From the NCBI RefSeq assembly GCF_030464365.1, contig NZ_VCYI01000005.1:94658-158657 (forward strand): 64,000 nt of DNA, in the 5' to 3' direction. The translations under genes were made by a program, and so were the position numbers. How positions within the stretch are numbered: position 1 is the stretch's first letter; each line of letters opens with the position of its first letter. The notes beneath the pieces are model-generated. The model saw only the letters and a program-made list of their open reading frames with translations. It searched no databases and had not been told where the DNA came from. Source of the stretch: Methanoculleus methanifontis (GTDB lineage: Archaea; Halobacteriota; Methanomicrobia; Methanomicrobiales; Methanoculleaceae). Positions 16,689-25,483 of this stretch are shown in pieces.

Positions 16689-17996
16689 TTACGGCCGGGC
16701 GTAACGGAGGATGAGCTCGGTCGCCGCCCTGATATCCTGCCCCTGCTTCCTTGCCTCGGCGAGGTAGGTGTTGTAGACCTCGTCGGTCACGAGCCGCAGC
16801 TGCGGGCGGAAGAGGTCGGCGTGCATCATCAGGTCAAAGCACCGCGCTTCGCTCTCGGTGAGACCGAGCGCCCGGTACTCCCCGGTGTGCGGTAAGAATG
16901 CCGGGTTTTTGTCACGGGGCGTCCTGACCACGAGGTCGGCGAGCGGTGTCGCCGGGATAGGCTCGGCGCTGCTCACGAAGACGTCGTCGAGGGAGAGCGC
17001 AGCGATGAGATCCTTCGTCGCCTCGTAGTCCCGCTCCGTCTCCCCGGGGTAGCCGACGATGAAACTCCCCGCAACCCGGAGGCCATGCTCCCGGCACCGC
17101 TCCACCGCCTCCTTGACCTGCCGGACGGTCGCGCCCTTGCCCATCAGCCTGAGCACCCGCTCGCTCCCCGACTCGATCCCGAAGAAGACCCACCCGATGG
17201 TGTACTGCCGGACGGCGTCCAGGATCTCGTCGGTGATGCAGTCGACGCGGATGTCCGGGGAGGAGACGTTCTTTTGTCCCATCACCTCCGCCATCGAACG
17301 AAGGAGGGCGATGAAAGCTTCCGGGTTCATCTCCCCGCCGGTGGAGCCGTAGAGCGATCCCGTCCCCCCGGAGACCGAGAGCCTTGTCGCTCCGTGCGCC
17401 GCAAAGGCCTTCACCTCCTCGATGATGCTTCCGAGCGGGCGGCTCCGGACCGCCCTCCCGAAGAACCGGGGGACCTGGCAGAAGGTGCACCCCCCGATGC
17501 ACCCCCGATGGGTCTCGATGTAGGCGCTCGCTCCCCTGACGCTCTGGCTCCCGATGTCGTCCGGGATCAGGGGGAGCGGACGATCCATCGACGCCGGTGG
17601 AGCGGGCGGCGTCACGACCGGCCGGTCGGCGTCGAGGAACGCGATCCCCAAAAGATCGGGCGACACCCCTTCTTCGACGAGCCGCACCACCGTCTCCTCA
17701 CCCTCGCCGACGACCACCGCGTCGGGGGCGAGCTCCCCGAGCACCATCTCCGGAGCGGCCGAGACCGGCCCCCCGATGTAAACCTTACCCCCCTGCTCGC
17801 GGTGAGTCCGGACCAGGTCCCGGATCGCGGGGTCGAGGAGGTGCTGGGTCGAGAAGAGGCTCATCAGCAGGACCGAGTCGGCCGGCACGGCGGGCGTCCG
17901 GGTGAGGGTTACCCTGTGTCCTGCGTCGCGGAGGACACCGCCGATCAGCATGGCGCCGTAGGTGTAGATGCCGGGGGAGAGGATCGTGATCTCCAT
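16689..17996 (-). CDS. Cobalamin-binding radical SAM protein (possible MCR-modifying methyltransferase)
   Basis: A 435-residue protein with an N-terminal B12-binding Rossmann-like domain (1-130; ISxGA-type GAMLIGGVLRDAGHRV, VYIGGPVSA, VVVGEGEET) and a radical SAM domain with CIGGCTFC (Cys166, Cys170, Cys173) and VSGGTGS. Methanogens carry several such enzymes; one, MgmA, C-methylates a glutamine of methyl-coenzyme M reductase. Its size and architecture suit that role, but I cannot separate it from sister families by eye, so no symbol is given. It appears monocistronic. Confidence 0.8.
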   Translation of the reverse strand: MEITILSPGIYTYGAMLIGGVLRDAGHRVTLTRTPAVPADSVLLMSLFSTQHLLDPAIRDLVRTHREQGGKVYIGGPVSAAPEMVLGELAPDAVVVGEGEETVVRLVEEGVSPDLLGIAFLDADRPVVTPPAPPASMDRPLPLIPDDIGSQSVRGASAYIETHRGCIGGCTFCQVPRFFGRAVRSRPLGSIIEEVKAFAAHGATRLSVSGGTGSLYGSTGGEMNPEAFIALLRSMAEVMGQKNVSSPDIRVDCITDEILDAVRQYTIGWVFFGIESGSERVLRLMGKGATVRQVKEAVERCREHGLRVAGSFIVGYPGETERDYEATKDLIAALSLDDVFVSSAEPIPATPLADLVVRTPRDKNPAFLPHTGEYRALGLTESEARCFDLMMHADLFRPQLRLVTDEVYNTYLAEARKQGQDIRAATELILRYARP

Positions 17997-18042
17997 GATA
18001 CAGTATCGCCGGAACAGTATACAAAAGGTAGTGATCTGCCGG

Positions 18043-18720
18043 TCAGAGCGGCGCGGGCTGCCTGAACCGCCGGGCCTCGGCGACGGTATGGGCGGCCCTG
18101 TCCGATGCAGCGATCAACCGTGCCTGGAGTCGCATGATGTCGGCGATGATGGGTTGCGGGTGCTTCTCCAGCGCCTCCGCGACAACGGTGCGGGCCTCCC
18201 GGAACCTCCCCGCCCTGCGGAGCAGATCGGCGAGAACGGCTTCGTCTGCCCCCTCAAGGGCGGCCAGGCGCTCGCCCTTCTCCCACGCCCGCCGCAGCAG
18301 GTCGGCAGCACGCTTCCGGCAGATCCGGGCGGGCACATCCTCCCCCTCGTCGTCGCAGACCCAGGCGGCATGGAGGGACGCCCACGCTGCCTGGGCCGGG
18401 GCACCGAGATCCTCCTGGATGATTGACCAGCAGAGGAAGGTGTTTGCGATATTCGGAAACTTCCGGGCGTCGAGTTGCCAGCGGTAGCGCGGGAGTTTCG
18501 CCACGTCGGCCGCCCCTTTTGGGGCCTTGCCCGGGTCGGGTGCACAGTAGCCGCAGGACGGGCACCGTTTCACCCATGCGTAGATGGTGGACCGCAGCGG
18601 CTCGGCGGGGCGGGTGTCGAGGTCGCGCGACCCGACGCTGCCCGTGGCCTCGGGAATGGTGAACCGGCAGGCCTCGCCGCAGACTGCGCAGGTGGTATTG
18701 AGGTGACGGAGGGGGATCAT
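18043..18720 (-). CDS. Zinc-ribbon protein with helical repeat region (DUF2225-like)
   Basis: A 225-residue protein. Two Cys pairs (CAVCGEAC near residue 11 and CPSCGYC near 54) likely bind one zinc. The rest is alpha-helical with TPR-like spacing (AWASLHAAWVCDDEG, LADLLRRAGRFREARTVVAEALE). The Cys pattern followed by helical repeats resembles DUF2225 proteins, whose function is unknown. It shares no clear operon with the B12-radical SAM gene 46 bp downstream, although readthrough is possible. Confidence 0.65.
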   Translation of the reverse strand: MIPLRHLNTTCAVCGEACRFTIPEATGSVGSRDLDTRPAEPLRSTIYAWVKRCPSCGYCAPDPGKAPKGAADVAKLPRYRWQLDARKFPNIANTFLCWSIIQEDLGAPAQAAWASLHAAWVCDDEGEDVPARICRKRAADLLRRAWEKGERLAALEGADEAVLADLLRRAGRFREARTVVAEALEKHPQPIIADIMRLQARLIAASDRAAHTVAEARRFRQPAPL

Positions 18721-18786
18721 CGATGGGCTGAATGACCTATCCGCCGATATATAGTTTGCCCACGATGGAATGCGGCGAGATGACGG

Positions 18787-19863
18787 CTACGCTGGAACCC
18801 CTTCCCCGACCCGGCGGGCGTAGGCCGTTACCGCCCACCCGAGGAGCGCCGTTACGCCCGCGACCAGAAGAAGGATCAGCCAGTGGACGGGACCGGCGGT
18901 GTCCACCGCGAGCCTGACCATGAGGTTCAAGGGGTTGTAGGGGACGGCCATGACGAGGAGGAAGACCACGACGAGCGCGGTCGAGAAGATGAACTGGGCG
19001 CTCGTCCGTTCGCGGTAGTGGAGCGCCACGAGAGCTCCGAGCAGGATGAGGAAGAGCCCGCCCGCCGAGGCGTGGAGGAGGATCGCGGCGGCGTTATCGA
19101 CCGCGATGCCGTTGAACCCGAGGAGGAGGAGCCAGGCTCCGGCCTGAACCGGGACCAGAACCTCGCAGGCGGCAACCTTCCCCCAGACCATCTCCGCGAA
19201 CGTGACCGGCGTCGACATGAGCGTCTCGAGCGTCTGGCGCTGGTATTCTTCGGTGATGAGGTCGATGATCAGGGCGGCCGAGACGATCGCCGGGAGAAGG
19301 ACGAGCAGCGGAATGAGGAGGCCGTAGACGAACTCGAAGAAGTTCTCGCCGCCGCCGGACTCGGGGAAGTTCAGCGAGACCGGGAAGGCGGTCATCCGGT
19401 CGGCCCGGACCTCCCGCAGTTCCTTCTCGTAGCCCTGGAGCACCTCTTTTACCTTGACGTTGATGACGCTCGACTGCAGGTCGTTCTGGATGAGATAGAG
19501 CGTGACCATGACCGGCCCCTCGGCGTCGGGCGGGGTGTCCGGGACGTAAACCACCGCCGAGACCGCTCGTTCGCGGAGCGCCGCAAGCGCCTGGCTGAGA
19601 TCCATCCGGTGGAGGATGAGGTCGTCTCTCTTCTCGAACTCGTCGATGAGCGGTGAGTCCGCCCCTGCGTAGCCGACGCCGTAGGTGACCGTCGAGTAGC
19701 CCTCGATCGCCTCCGGGTCGTACATGGCGGTGAGCCCCACCATCAGAAACGACGAGAACATCGCGATGAAGACCTGCAGGAGGATCGCAAAGACGATCGT
19801 CTTCTCCGACGAGAGACCCAGGAGTTCTTTCTTCGCGATAAGGCCGATGTTTCGTCTTTTCAC
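18787..19863 (-). CDS. ABC-2 type exporter permease (second permease)
   Basis: A 358-residue NatB-like permease: one N-terminal membrane helix (FAILLQVFIAMFSSFLMVGL), a large extracytoplasmic domain (about 40-185), then five membrane helices, with a TPVTFAEMVWGKV coupling segment facing the ATPase. GTG 19863 is chosen because it overlaps the stop of the upstream permease as GTGA, the usual coupled arrangement. With the other permease and the divergent ATPase it should form an ABC exporter; the substrate is unknown. Confidence 0.85.
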   Translation of the reverse strand: MKRRNIGLIAKKELLGLSSEKTIVFAILLQVFIAMFSSFLMVGLTAMYDPEAIEGYSTVTYGVGYAGADSPLIDEFEKRDDLILHRMDLSQALAALRERAVSAVVYVPDTPPDAEGPVMVTLYLIQNDLQSSVINVKVKEVLQGYEKELREVRADRMTAFPVSLNFPESGGGENFFEFVYGLLIPLLVLLPAIVSAALIIDLITEEYQRQTLETLMSTPVTFAEMVWGKVAACEVLVPVQAGAWLLLLGFNGIAVDNAAAILLHASAGGLFLILLGALVALHYRERTSAQFIFSTALVVVFLLVMAVPYNPLNLMVRLAVDTAGPVHWLILLLVAGVTALLGWAVTAYARRVGEGVPA

Positions 19864-21665
19864 AGGAGCGCCCCCATCAGGAAGTAGAGGTTGTAGAGAC
19901 TGTGCACCATGCACGCCGCGATGAGCCCCGGCCCGTAACCCTGCCGCCCCCAGAGCAGGAGGAAACCGCCGGTGACGAGCACTCCCGCGATGTGGAGGAG
20001 GAGCGGCATCCAGAGCACCTGGAGGGAGAGGAAGAGGACGCTCCCGAAGATCGACTCGGTGATCTGGGCGAGCGTGGCGAAGAGGAGGAGTTTTTCACCG
20101 GCCAGGAACCCGAACCCGATCGCGACCGCCCCGAGGAGCAGGTTCTTCGGCGTCAGGAACCCGGGCCGCTCCCGTGCCACCGCGTAAAGCCCGATCGACT
20201 TCGCGAACTCCTCGATGAACGCCGCGGAGACGGTCAGGAGAACGAGAGAGAGCGGCATCGGGATGTTGAAGAAGAGGACAAGCGTCAGCATCTGGGCCAT
20301 GAAGACGAACGGTATCGTGAAACCGGCGATCAGGAAGAGCGAGAGGTGCGGGTGGTCGCGACTTATCCCGCCCGAGACGAAGTCCGCGAGCCTCGATGCA
20401 AGCGGCTTCTGCGAGAAGAGGCGTTCCTCGCGGAAATTCGCGATGCCGACGTAGAAGAGGATGATGCTCGTTGCAAAGAAGAGCACGGTCGAGTAGACAT
20501 ACTCCATGGCGGTGAACCCGTCACCCTGGATATCGAGGACGACCAGGGTGAGGGGCGAGATGATGCTGATGACGTGGGTGTTCGCAAAGACCGTCGGGAA
20601 GAAGAGGTACGACGTGGCGAGGGTCGAGAAGAAGATCGAGACGAACGAGAGTTCCTTGAAACTCCGGGAGGCCATCCCGATGATCAGGGCGTTTGCGAGG
20701 AAAAAGAGGATGACCGGGAGGAGCGGGAGGAGGATTGTCATCGGCGCTCCGGCAAAGAGGGTGATCGCGACGGCGATGAGGAGCATGATCGTGAAGTAGG
20801 GGAGCGCTTTGCCGACGACGATCGCGGCCGGCCGGACGGGAGTGGAGAGGAGGGCTTCCCCGGCCCTTCCCACCCGCTCGTTCATCACGCTCATCATGAA
20901 GAACTGCGAGGTGAAGTAGAGCGGGAAGATGAAGACGAATACCAGGATGATTGCATCGAAAGGAAGCGGTGGAGAGAGCTCCGAGGGCGTCCTGAACTGC
21001 TCCATGGCGGAATCGCCCGAGATGACGCCGGTGTAGCGCTCGATGGGGTGTCCGCTCCCCGTGTCGGCGAGGTGCTCCCGAAGGACGTCCTCGGAGATGG
21101 GCATTGCCGACGCCGGCGGTGTCACCGTTTCGACCGGGCCGGGGGGAGCAGGAGGTCTTCCGGTATCCGCCGGGGCACCGACCTGCTGCCCGCTCTGGGT
21201 CGCCAGGAAGTCGATCTCACTCTTTACGTATTGCAGGTCTATCCAGAGCGGGTAGGCGGCGAAGAGGTCGGGTTCTCCTGCGGCCACGTAGGAGACGTAG
21301 CCATCGTAGTCACGTTCGAGCGTTTTTAGCGCCGCTCGCCCTTTGTCCGTATCGGCGGCATAGACCTCGCCGTTCAGGACGACGACGTCGTACGCGAACC
21401 GGTTCTCCCAGAGGGCCGCCCCATTGTCGAGGTAGGGAGTAAAACGGCTGTCGGGAGCGACGATCCTGGCGATCTCGGGGTCGTCGATGCCGATGCGGTA
21501 CATGCCGTCCTGCATATGGACGCCGCTCTGGGCGGCAAACGCTGTTACCAACATCAGGAGGACGAGAAGCCCCGCCGCGAGCGGGAGGACGCTTCTCCCC
21601 ATCGTGGTCATCGACCGGTTCATCTCCCAGGCGGCGATCGTCCGAATGGAGGAGGCAAGACTCAT
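19860..21665 (-). CDS. ABC-2 type permease fused to a PrsW-like intramembrane protease domain
   Basis: A 601-residue membrane protein in two parts. Residues 1-400 form an ABC-2 permease: first helix at about 27-46, an extracytoplasmic domain with a Pro-rich segment, then helices from about 237 with the coupling motif STPVRPAAIVVGKAL. Residues 425-601 are a separate multi-helix domain with FIEEFAKS (EExxK, Glu485, Glu486, Lys489), FLAGE (FxxxE, 520-524) and HSLYN (His588 to Asn592), the motif set of PrsW/CPBP-type glutamic or metal-independent membrane proteases. The fused protease may process the exported peptide or a regulator. It is coupled to the next permease by a GTGA overlap. Confidence 0.82.
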   Translation of the reverse strand: MSLASSIRTIAAWEMNRSMTTMGRSVLPLAAGLLVLLMLVTAFAAQSGVHMQDGMYRIGIDDPEIARIVAPDSRFTPYLDNGAALWENRFAYDVVVLNGEVYAADTDKGRAALKTLERDYDGYVSYVAAGEPDLFAAYPLWIDLQYVKSEIDFLATQSGQQVGAPADTGRPPAPPGPVETVTPPASAMPISEDVLREHLADTGSGHPIERYTGVISGDSAMEQFRTPSELSPPLPFDAIILVFVFIFPLYFTSQFFMMSVMNERVGRAGEALLSTPVRPAAIVVGKALPYFTIMLLIAVAITLFAGAPMTILLPLLPVILFFLANALIIGMASRSFKELSFVSIFFSTLATSYLFFPTVFANTHVISIISPLTLVVLDIQGDGFTAMEYVYSTVLFFATSIILFYVGIANFREERLFSQKPLASRLADFVSGGISRDHPHLSLFLIAGFTIPFVFMAQMLTLVLFFNIPMPLSLVLLTVSAAFIEEFAKSIGLYAVARERPGFLTPKNLLLGAVAIGFGFLAGEKLLLFATLAQITESIFGSVLFLSLQVLWMPLLLHIAGVLVTGGFLLLWGRQGYGPGLIAACMVHSLYNLYFLMGALL

Positions 21666-21745
21666 AGTAATCCCTGGCGGCGTTAGAGAACCATACTTCT
21701 GTGCAGCAACCTATTAGTAGGCATCGGAGACATAAGGGATACCGG

Positions 21746-22633
21746 ATGATCACGGCCCGCTCTATTATCAAGCATTACGGCGACTTCCCGGCTCTCGACG
21801 GCGTCTCTTTCGACCTCGACGATGCACGGATACTTGGGGTTATCGGGCATAACGGCGCAGGGAAGACGACGCTCTTGAAGATCATGGCCGGCCTTATCTC
21901 GCCGACGGCAGGAAGCCTCGTCATCGACGGGGTTGACGTTGTCAGAAGGCCGCTCGACCTGAAACAGAACCTGGGGTACCTCCCCGAAGAGTCGCGTCTC
22001 TACGAGACGATGACCACGGACGCGTACCTCGCGTTCTTCGGTGAGATCTACGGTCTAACGAAAGCGGCTATCCGGGACCGGCGTGACGAACTCCTCGATT
22101 CGCTCGCGCTCGATGCGGACAACAAGAAGATCGGGGAACTCTCGAAGGGGATGAAGCGGAAGGTCGCGATCGCGCGGTCGCTGATGCACGATCCGGGGCT
22201 GCTCATCTACGACGAGCCCACCTCCGGTCTCGACCCCATGACCTCGCGGTCGGTGCTCGACTACGTCAAGGATCTCCGCGAACGGGGCAAGACGGTGATC
22301 TTCTCCGCCCACAACCTCTTCCAGGTGGAGGAAGCCTGCGACCACGTCCTGATCCTGCGCCGGGGGAAGGTGGTGGCGAAAGGCACCATGCCCGAACTCC
22401 GGGAGACCTTCGGCTCGCTCACCTACCAGGTCTTCTTCCGGGTGCCCGATCCGGCGACGTTCGCGACAGCGATCGATTATGCGGCCTCCGACGGCCGGTA
22501 CCTTGCCGAGGCGCGTTCCGTCGAAGAACTGAACCGGACGACCGCGGTGCTTGCGGCCGACGGTGCGACGATCGAGCGGATCGAGTCCCATTACCCGACG
22601 CTCGAAGAGATGCTCTTGAAGATCGGGCAGTAA
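21746..22633 (+). CDS. ABC exporter ATP-binding protein (NatA/CcmA-like)
   Basis: A 295-residue ABC ATPase with Walker A GHNGAGKTT (34-42), Q-loop in LGYLPEESRLYE, signature LSKGMKRKVAIA and Walker B LLIYDEPTSGLD, then a C-terminal accessory region as in drug or peptide exporter ATPases. It is transcribed away from the two permease genes with 80 bp between, so the exporter's parts share a divergent promoter region. ATG 21746 starts the conserved ITARSIIKHYGDF strand; the frame upstream is unlikely coding. Confidence 0.92.
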   Translation: MITARSIIKHYGDFPALDGVSFDLDDARILGVIGHNGAGKTTLLKIMAGLISPTAGSLVIDGVDVVRRPLDLKQNLGYLPEESRLYETMTTDAYLAFFGEIYGLTKAAIRDRRDELLDSLALDADNKKIGELSKGMKRKVAIARSLMHDPGLLIYDEPTSGLDPMTSRSVLDYVKDLRERGKTVIFSAHNLFQVEEACDHVLILRRGKVVAKGTMPELRETFGSLTYQVFFRVPDPATFATAIDYAASDGRYLAEARSVEELNRTTAVLAADGATIERIESHYPTLEEMLLKIGQ

Positions 22634-23069
22634 GCCCGGGCCGGCGCGGGACGGCGCCGTGCCGATGAGTGGAGTATTCCAGCCCCCTGCACCTGGGAAC
22701 CGCGGCCCCCACTCTACCGGCGTGAAGTGTCGAGAATCCGCTCTTTTTTGACCCTGCCGTCTTACCTGCGTGAGGGGGTGTGAAAGAGGTATCTCGGGGC
22801 CTCTCCTTCCTGTGCAACGCTCTTGCGGGTTTTCCGCCGGGGCAGAATATATATAGCAGCGGCATATATGTGCCTTCACAACCTTGTTCCCGTTGCAGCA
22901 ACCGGGCTCCCGTGAGAAAACCCGGCTCGGGCGGAGGGCGGCGGGGGTTGGTCGGACGACCGGGCGTCCCGTCCGTAATGGAGAAACCGCTCTGCGGAGT
23001 ATGAACGCGCGAACCGAATGTAACCGAAGATCATCTCGGGTGCAAGGATGGGAAAAATCGGGTGTTCGA
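22634..23069. other. 436-bp gene-free region with a strong TATA box and GC-rich hairpins
   Basis: No convincing protein frame is present. AATATATATAG at 22846-22856 is a strong archaeal TATA box on the plus strand. Downstream are inverted repeats suited to a structured RNA: CCGGG/CCCGG around 22900-22923, GGTCG/CGACC near 22951-22962, and shorter stems to about 23050. This could encode a small RNA reading toward tRNA-Lys; I cannot match it to RNase P or 7S RNA. Confidence 0.35.
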
Positions 23070-23142
23070 CGGGCCTGAAGGGATTTGAACCCTTGGCCTA
23101 CGGATTAAGAGTCCGTCGCTCTGCCAACTAAGCTACAGGCCC
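23070..23142 (-). tRNA. tRNA-Lys (anticodon CTT)
   Basis: The reverse strand folds as a cloverleaf: acceptor GGGCCTG pairing with CAGGCCC, D-arm GCTTAGTTGGCAGAGC, anticodon stem ACGGA/TCCGT around loop CTCTTAA, and T-arm AAGGGTTCAAATCCCTT. The anticodon CTT reads AAG. There is no intron and no encoded CCA. Confidence 0.95.
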
Positions 23143-23175
23143 ATACGTCTGACCTAACAGTGTTGCATGGGAAAA

Positions 23176-23184
23176 GGTATAAAC
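23176..23184 (+). promoter_or_regulatory. TATA box of the RCK-DHH/mptE operon
   Basis: GGTATAAAC lies about 33 bp upstream of ATG 23214, giving a nearly leaderless transcript. Read on the other strand it is GTTTATACC, about 35-40 bp upstream of tRNA-Lys, so it may serve both directions. Confidence 0.5.
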
Positions 23185-23213
23185 TTTATGGAACCTCCCC
23201 AAAAATCGCCGAA

Positions 23214-24716
23214 ATGGAATCCCTTAATACCATGAGAAGTTACACCATTGTACGCATGCCTGAGGCGGTCCAGAACGTTTCAAAGGAACGTATCAAATAC
23301 ATCATTCTTGGCTGCGGGAGCACCGGCTATAACGTCGCCGAGGAGCTCGAGCAGGAGAGCGAAGATCTCATCATCGTCGATAAGAACGAGAAGCGGGTGG
23401 AAGACCTTCGCGATCAGAAGTACGAAGCGCTCGTTCGCGACCTCCTTGACCCGGGTTTCATGGAAGGGCTGCCCGTGCCGGAGGTCGCGTTCATCCTCGC
23501 GAACGACCGGGAGGCCAACCTGACCGCGCTCAAAACCGTCAAGAACCGGTACCCGGCGACATACGTCATCGCACGCGCCACCGACCCGGTCAGCGTCGAC
23601 CTCCTCCACCAGGAAGGCGCCGATATCGTCCTCTACCCACAGGAGGTGGTTGCGAGAACCGCCATCCACCACATCAGGAAGCTCCAATCATCGAGGCTCG
23701 CCCTGCGGCTCTACGACATGCTCGCCTCCTGGGAGGGGACGCTCTGCATCGTCACCCACTTGAACCCTGACCCCGACTCGATATCGAGCGCCATGGCGCT
23801 CTCGATGATTGCACGGCACGCGAGCCGCAACAAGCTCAACTGCCGCATCGTCTACGAAGGGGACATCGGGCACCAGGAGAACCGGGCGTTCATCAATCTC
23901 CTCGATATCAAGCTGGAGCGGCTCACCCCCCAGATCCTCGAGGAGTGCGACTACATCGCCCTGGTCGACTCGTCCGGGCCCGGCGTGAACAACGAGCTCC
24001 CCAGGTCGACCCGGGTCAACATCATCGTCGACCACCACAAGAACGGCGAGCACCCGTCCACGGTCGCTGACTTCATCGATATCAGGCCGGGGGTCGGCGC
24101 CACGGCGAGCATCATGACCCAGTACCTGATGGAACTCGATATCCCGGTGAACAAATCAGTGGCCACCGCGCTCCTGTATGGTATCCGGGCCGACACCCGC
24201 GACTTCAAGCGCAACGTCACCCCCCAGGACCTCAACTACGCGGCGTTCCTCCTCCCCCTGACCGACTCGGACCTTCTCGATAAGATCACCTCCCCCTCCA
24301 TGTCGCTTGAGACGGTGGAGATCATCGGGAACGCCATCCGGAACCGCCGGCTCAAGAGCGGCTATCTCTTCTCGAACGTCGGCTACATCAGGAACCGCGA
24401 CGCTCTCCCGCAGGCTGCCGATATGCTGATCCACCTCGAGGGCGTGAACACGGCGCTGGTCTACGGCATCAGCGACCGGAACATTGTCATCTCGGCGCGG
24501 AACAAGGATATCCGGCTCCATCTCGGCAACGTGATGGCCGAGGCGTTCGGGCCTATCGGTGAGGCCGGCGGGCACGCCACGATGGCGGCGGCCATGATAC
24601 CGCTCAACTACTTCTCCATGGCGAAGGAGAAGGAAGGCCTGCTCGAGCTCATCATCGATCCGATCCTGAAGAGGTTCTCGAGCATCGTCGGCCTGGACGA
24701 CGAGGACGGACAATGA
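23214..24716 (+). CDS. DHH-family phosphoesterase with N-terminal RCK (TrkA-N) domain
   Basis: A protein of about 500 residues. An N-terminal Rossmann domain (YIILGCGSTGYNVAEEL, LIIVDKNEKRVEDL, FILANDREANL) is an RCK/TrkA-N nucleotide-binding module. It is followed by a DHH phosphoesterase domain (THLNPDPDSISSA, VDHHKNGEHPS) and a DHHA1 domain (GEAGGHATMAAAMIPL). Relatives hydrolyse cyclic dinucleotides or nanoRNA, so a nucleotide-sensing phosphodiesterase is likely, but the substrate is unproven. The start is uncertain: 23214 and 23232 both fit the TATA box. The stop overlaps mptE as ATGA. Confidence 0.85.
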   Translation: MESLNTMRSYTIVRMPEAVQNVSKERIKYIILGCGSTGYNVAEELEQESEDLIIVDKNEKRVEDLRDQKYEALVRDLLDPGFMEGLPVPEVAFILANDREANLTALKTVKNRYPATYVIARATDPVSVDLLHQEGADIVLYPQEVVARTAIHHIRKLQSSRLALRLYDMLASWEGTLCIVTHLNPDPDSISSAMALSMIARHASRNKLNCRIVYEGDIGHQENRAFINLLDIKLERLTPQILEECDYIALVDSSGPGVNNELPRSTRVNIIVDHHKNGEHPSTVADFIDIRPGVGATASIMTQYLMELDIPVNKSVATALLYGIRADTRDFKRNVTPQDLNYAAFLLPLTDSDLLDKITSPSMSLETVEIIGNAIRNRRLKSGYLFSNVGYIRNRDALPQAADMLIHLEGVNTALVYGISDRNIVISARNKDIRLHLGNVMAEAFGPIGEAGGHATMAAAMIPLNYFSMAKEKEGLLELIIDPILKRFSSIVGLDDEDGQ

Positions 24717-25333
24717 GGTTCTCGGACTGGGAGCCTCACTACACTGCAATTTTAGAGTATTTCGGATTCGAGCGCGAGGCGGACGAGGCGGCCGCCCGGG
24801 TGCTCGCAGATCTTACCCGGCGTGACGATCTCGGGTTGCTCGAAGCGCTCATCCGGGAGAGGCCGGTGACGGTCTGCGGGAATGCACCCTCTCTCCCGGA
24901 GGAGCTCGACCGGATCGAGGGGACGGTGCTTGCTGCCGATGCGGCAGCGGAGGTGCTCGCGGATCACGGGATCCGGCCGGACGCGGTCTTCACCGACCTC
25001 GACGGGGCGACGGATATCTTCATAGACCTCTCGGAGCAGGGGACGGTGATGGTCGTGCACGCCCATGGTGACAATCTTCCGCTCCTCCGTCACTGGGTTC
25101 CGCGTATCCCCGGCCCGCTGGTCGCGACCACCCAGGCGGCACCGCTCGCGCACATCCACAACTTCGGCGGGTTCACCGACGGCGACCGGGCGGTCTTTGC
25201 CGCCGACGAACTCGGGGCGGCGAGTATCCGGATCATCGGGTTCGATCTTGCCGACAAAAACGTCGATCCCCTCAAGCGGGGAAAACTCTACTGGGCGGGG
25301 GAACTCCTGCGCCTGATCGGGTATGACCTCTAG
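24713..25333 (+). CDS. mptE: 6-hydroxymethyl-7,8-dihydropterin pyrophosphokinase MptE
   Basis: A 206-residue DUF115 protein. MptE transfers pyrophosphate from ATP to 6-hydroxymethyl-7,8-dihydropterin, a step of tetrahydromethanopterin synthesis. The family pattern is present: VTVCGNAPSL near residue 52, AADAAAEVL, DAVFTDLDG (about 89-97), VHAHGDNLPL, GFTDGDRAVFAA and IIGFDLADKN. It starts at an ATGA overlap with the RCK-DHH gene, so the two are translationally coupled. Confidence 0.9.
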   Translation: MRFSDWEPHYTAILEYFGFEREADEAAARVLADLTRRDDLGLLEALIRERPVTVCGNAPSLPEELDRIEGTVLAADAAAEVLADHGIRPDAVFTDLDGATDIFIDLSEQGTVMVVHAHGDNLPLLRHWVPRIPGPLVATTQAAPLAHIHNFGGFTDGDRAVFAADELGAASIRIIGFDLADKNVDPLKRGKLYWAGELLRLIGYDL

Positions 25334-25369
25334 TGGACCATCGTACCCGGCATCGCATGTGCATCGTGG

Positions 25370-25457
25370 CCTCGCGCGAAGCCGCGAAGGACGCGAAGGG
25401 AAGGTACCAGGGGGCATCAATTGCATGGTCTTCGCGGTTTCGCGCTCTTCGCGTGAG
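25370..25457. repeat. Inverted pair of TTCGCG-type repeats
   Basis: Two copies of the repeat family seen at 1386-1667, at 25370-25399 (minus orientation, GCGCGAAGCCGCGAAGGACG) and 25430-25457 (plus orientation, CTTCGCGGTTTCGCGCTCTT), face each other between mptE and the next gene and can form a long hairpin. Confidence 0.8.
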
Positions 25458-25483
25458 TCTGCCCGGGAGGGGTGAAATCGAAG

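Noticed and set aside
19902..21329. A 475-codon open frame on the plus strand
   Set aside because: Antisense shadow of the permease-protease gene; extremely Glu/Asp/Arg-rich with no family features.
22055..22901. Two minus-strand frames opposite the ABC ATPase and its downstream gap
   Set aside because: Antisense shadows without start signals or recognisable domains.
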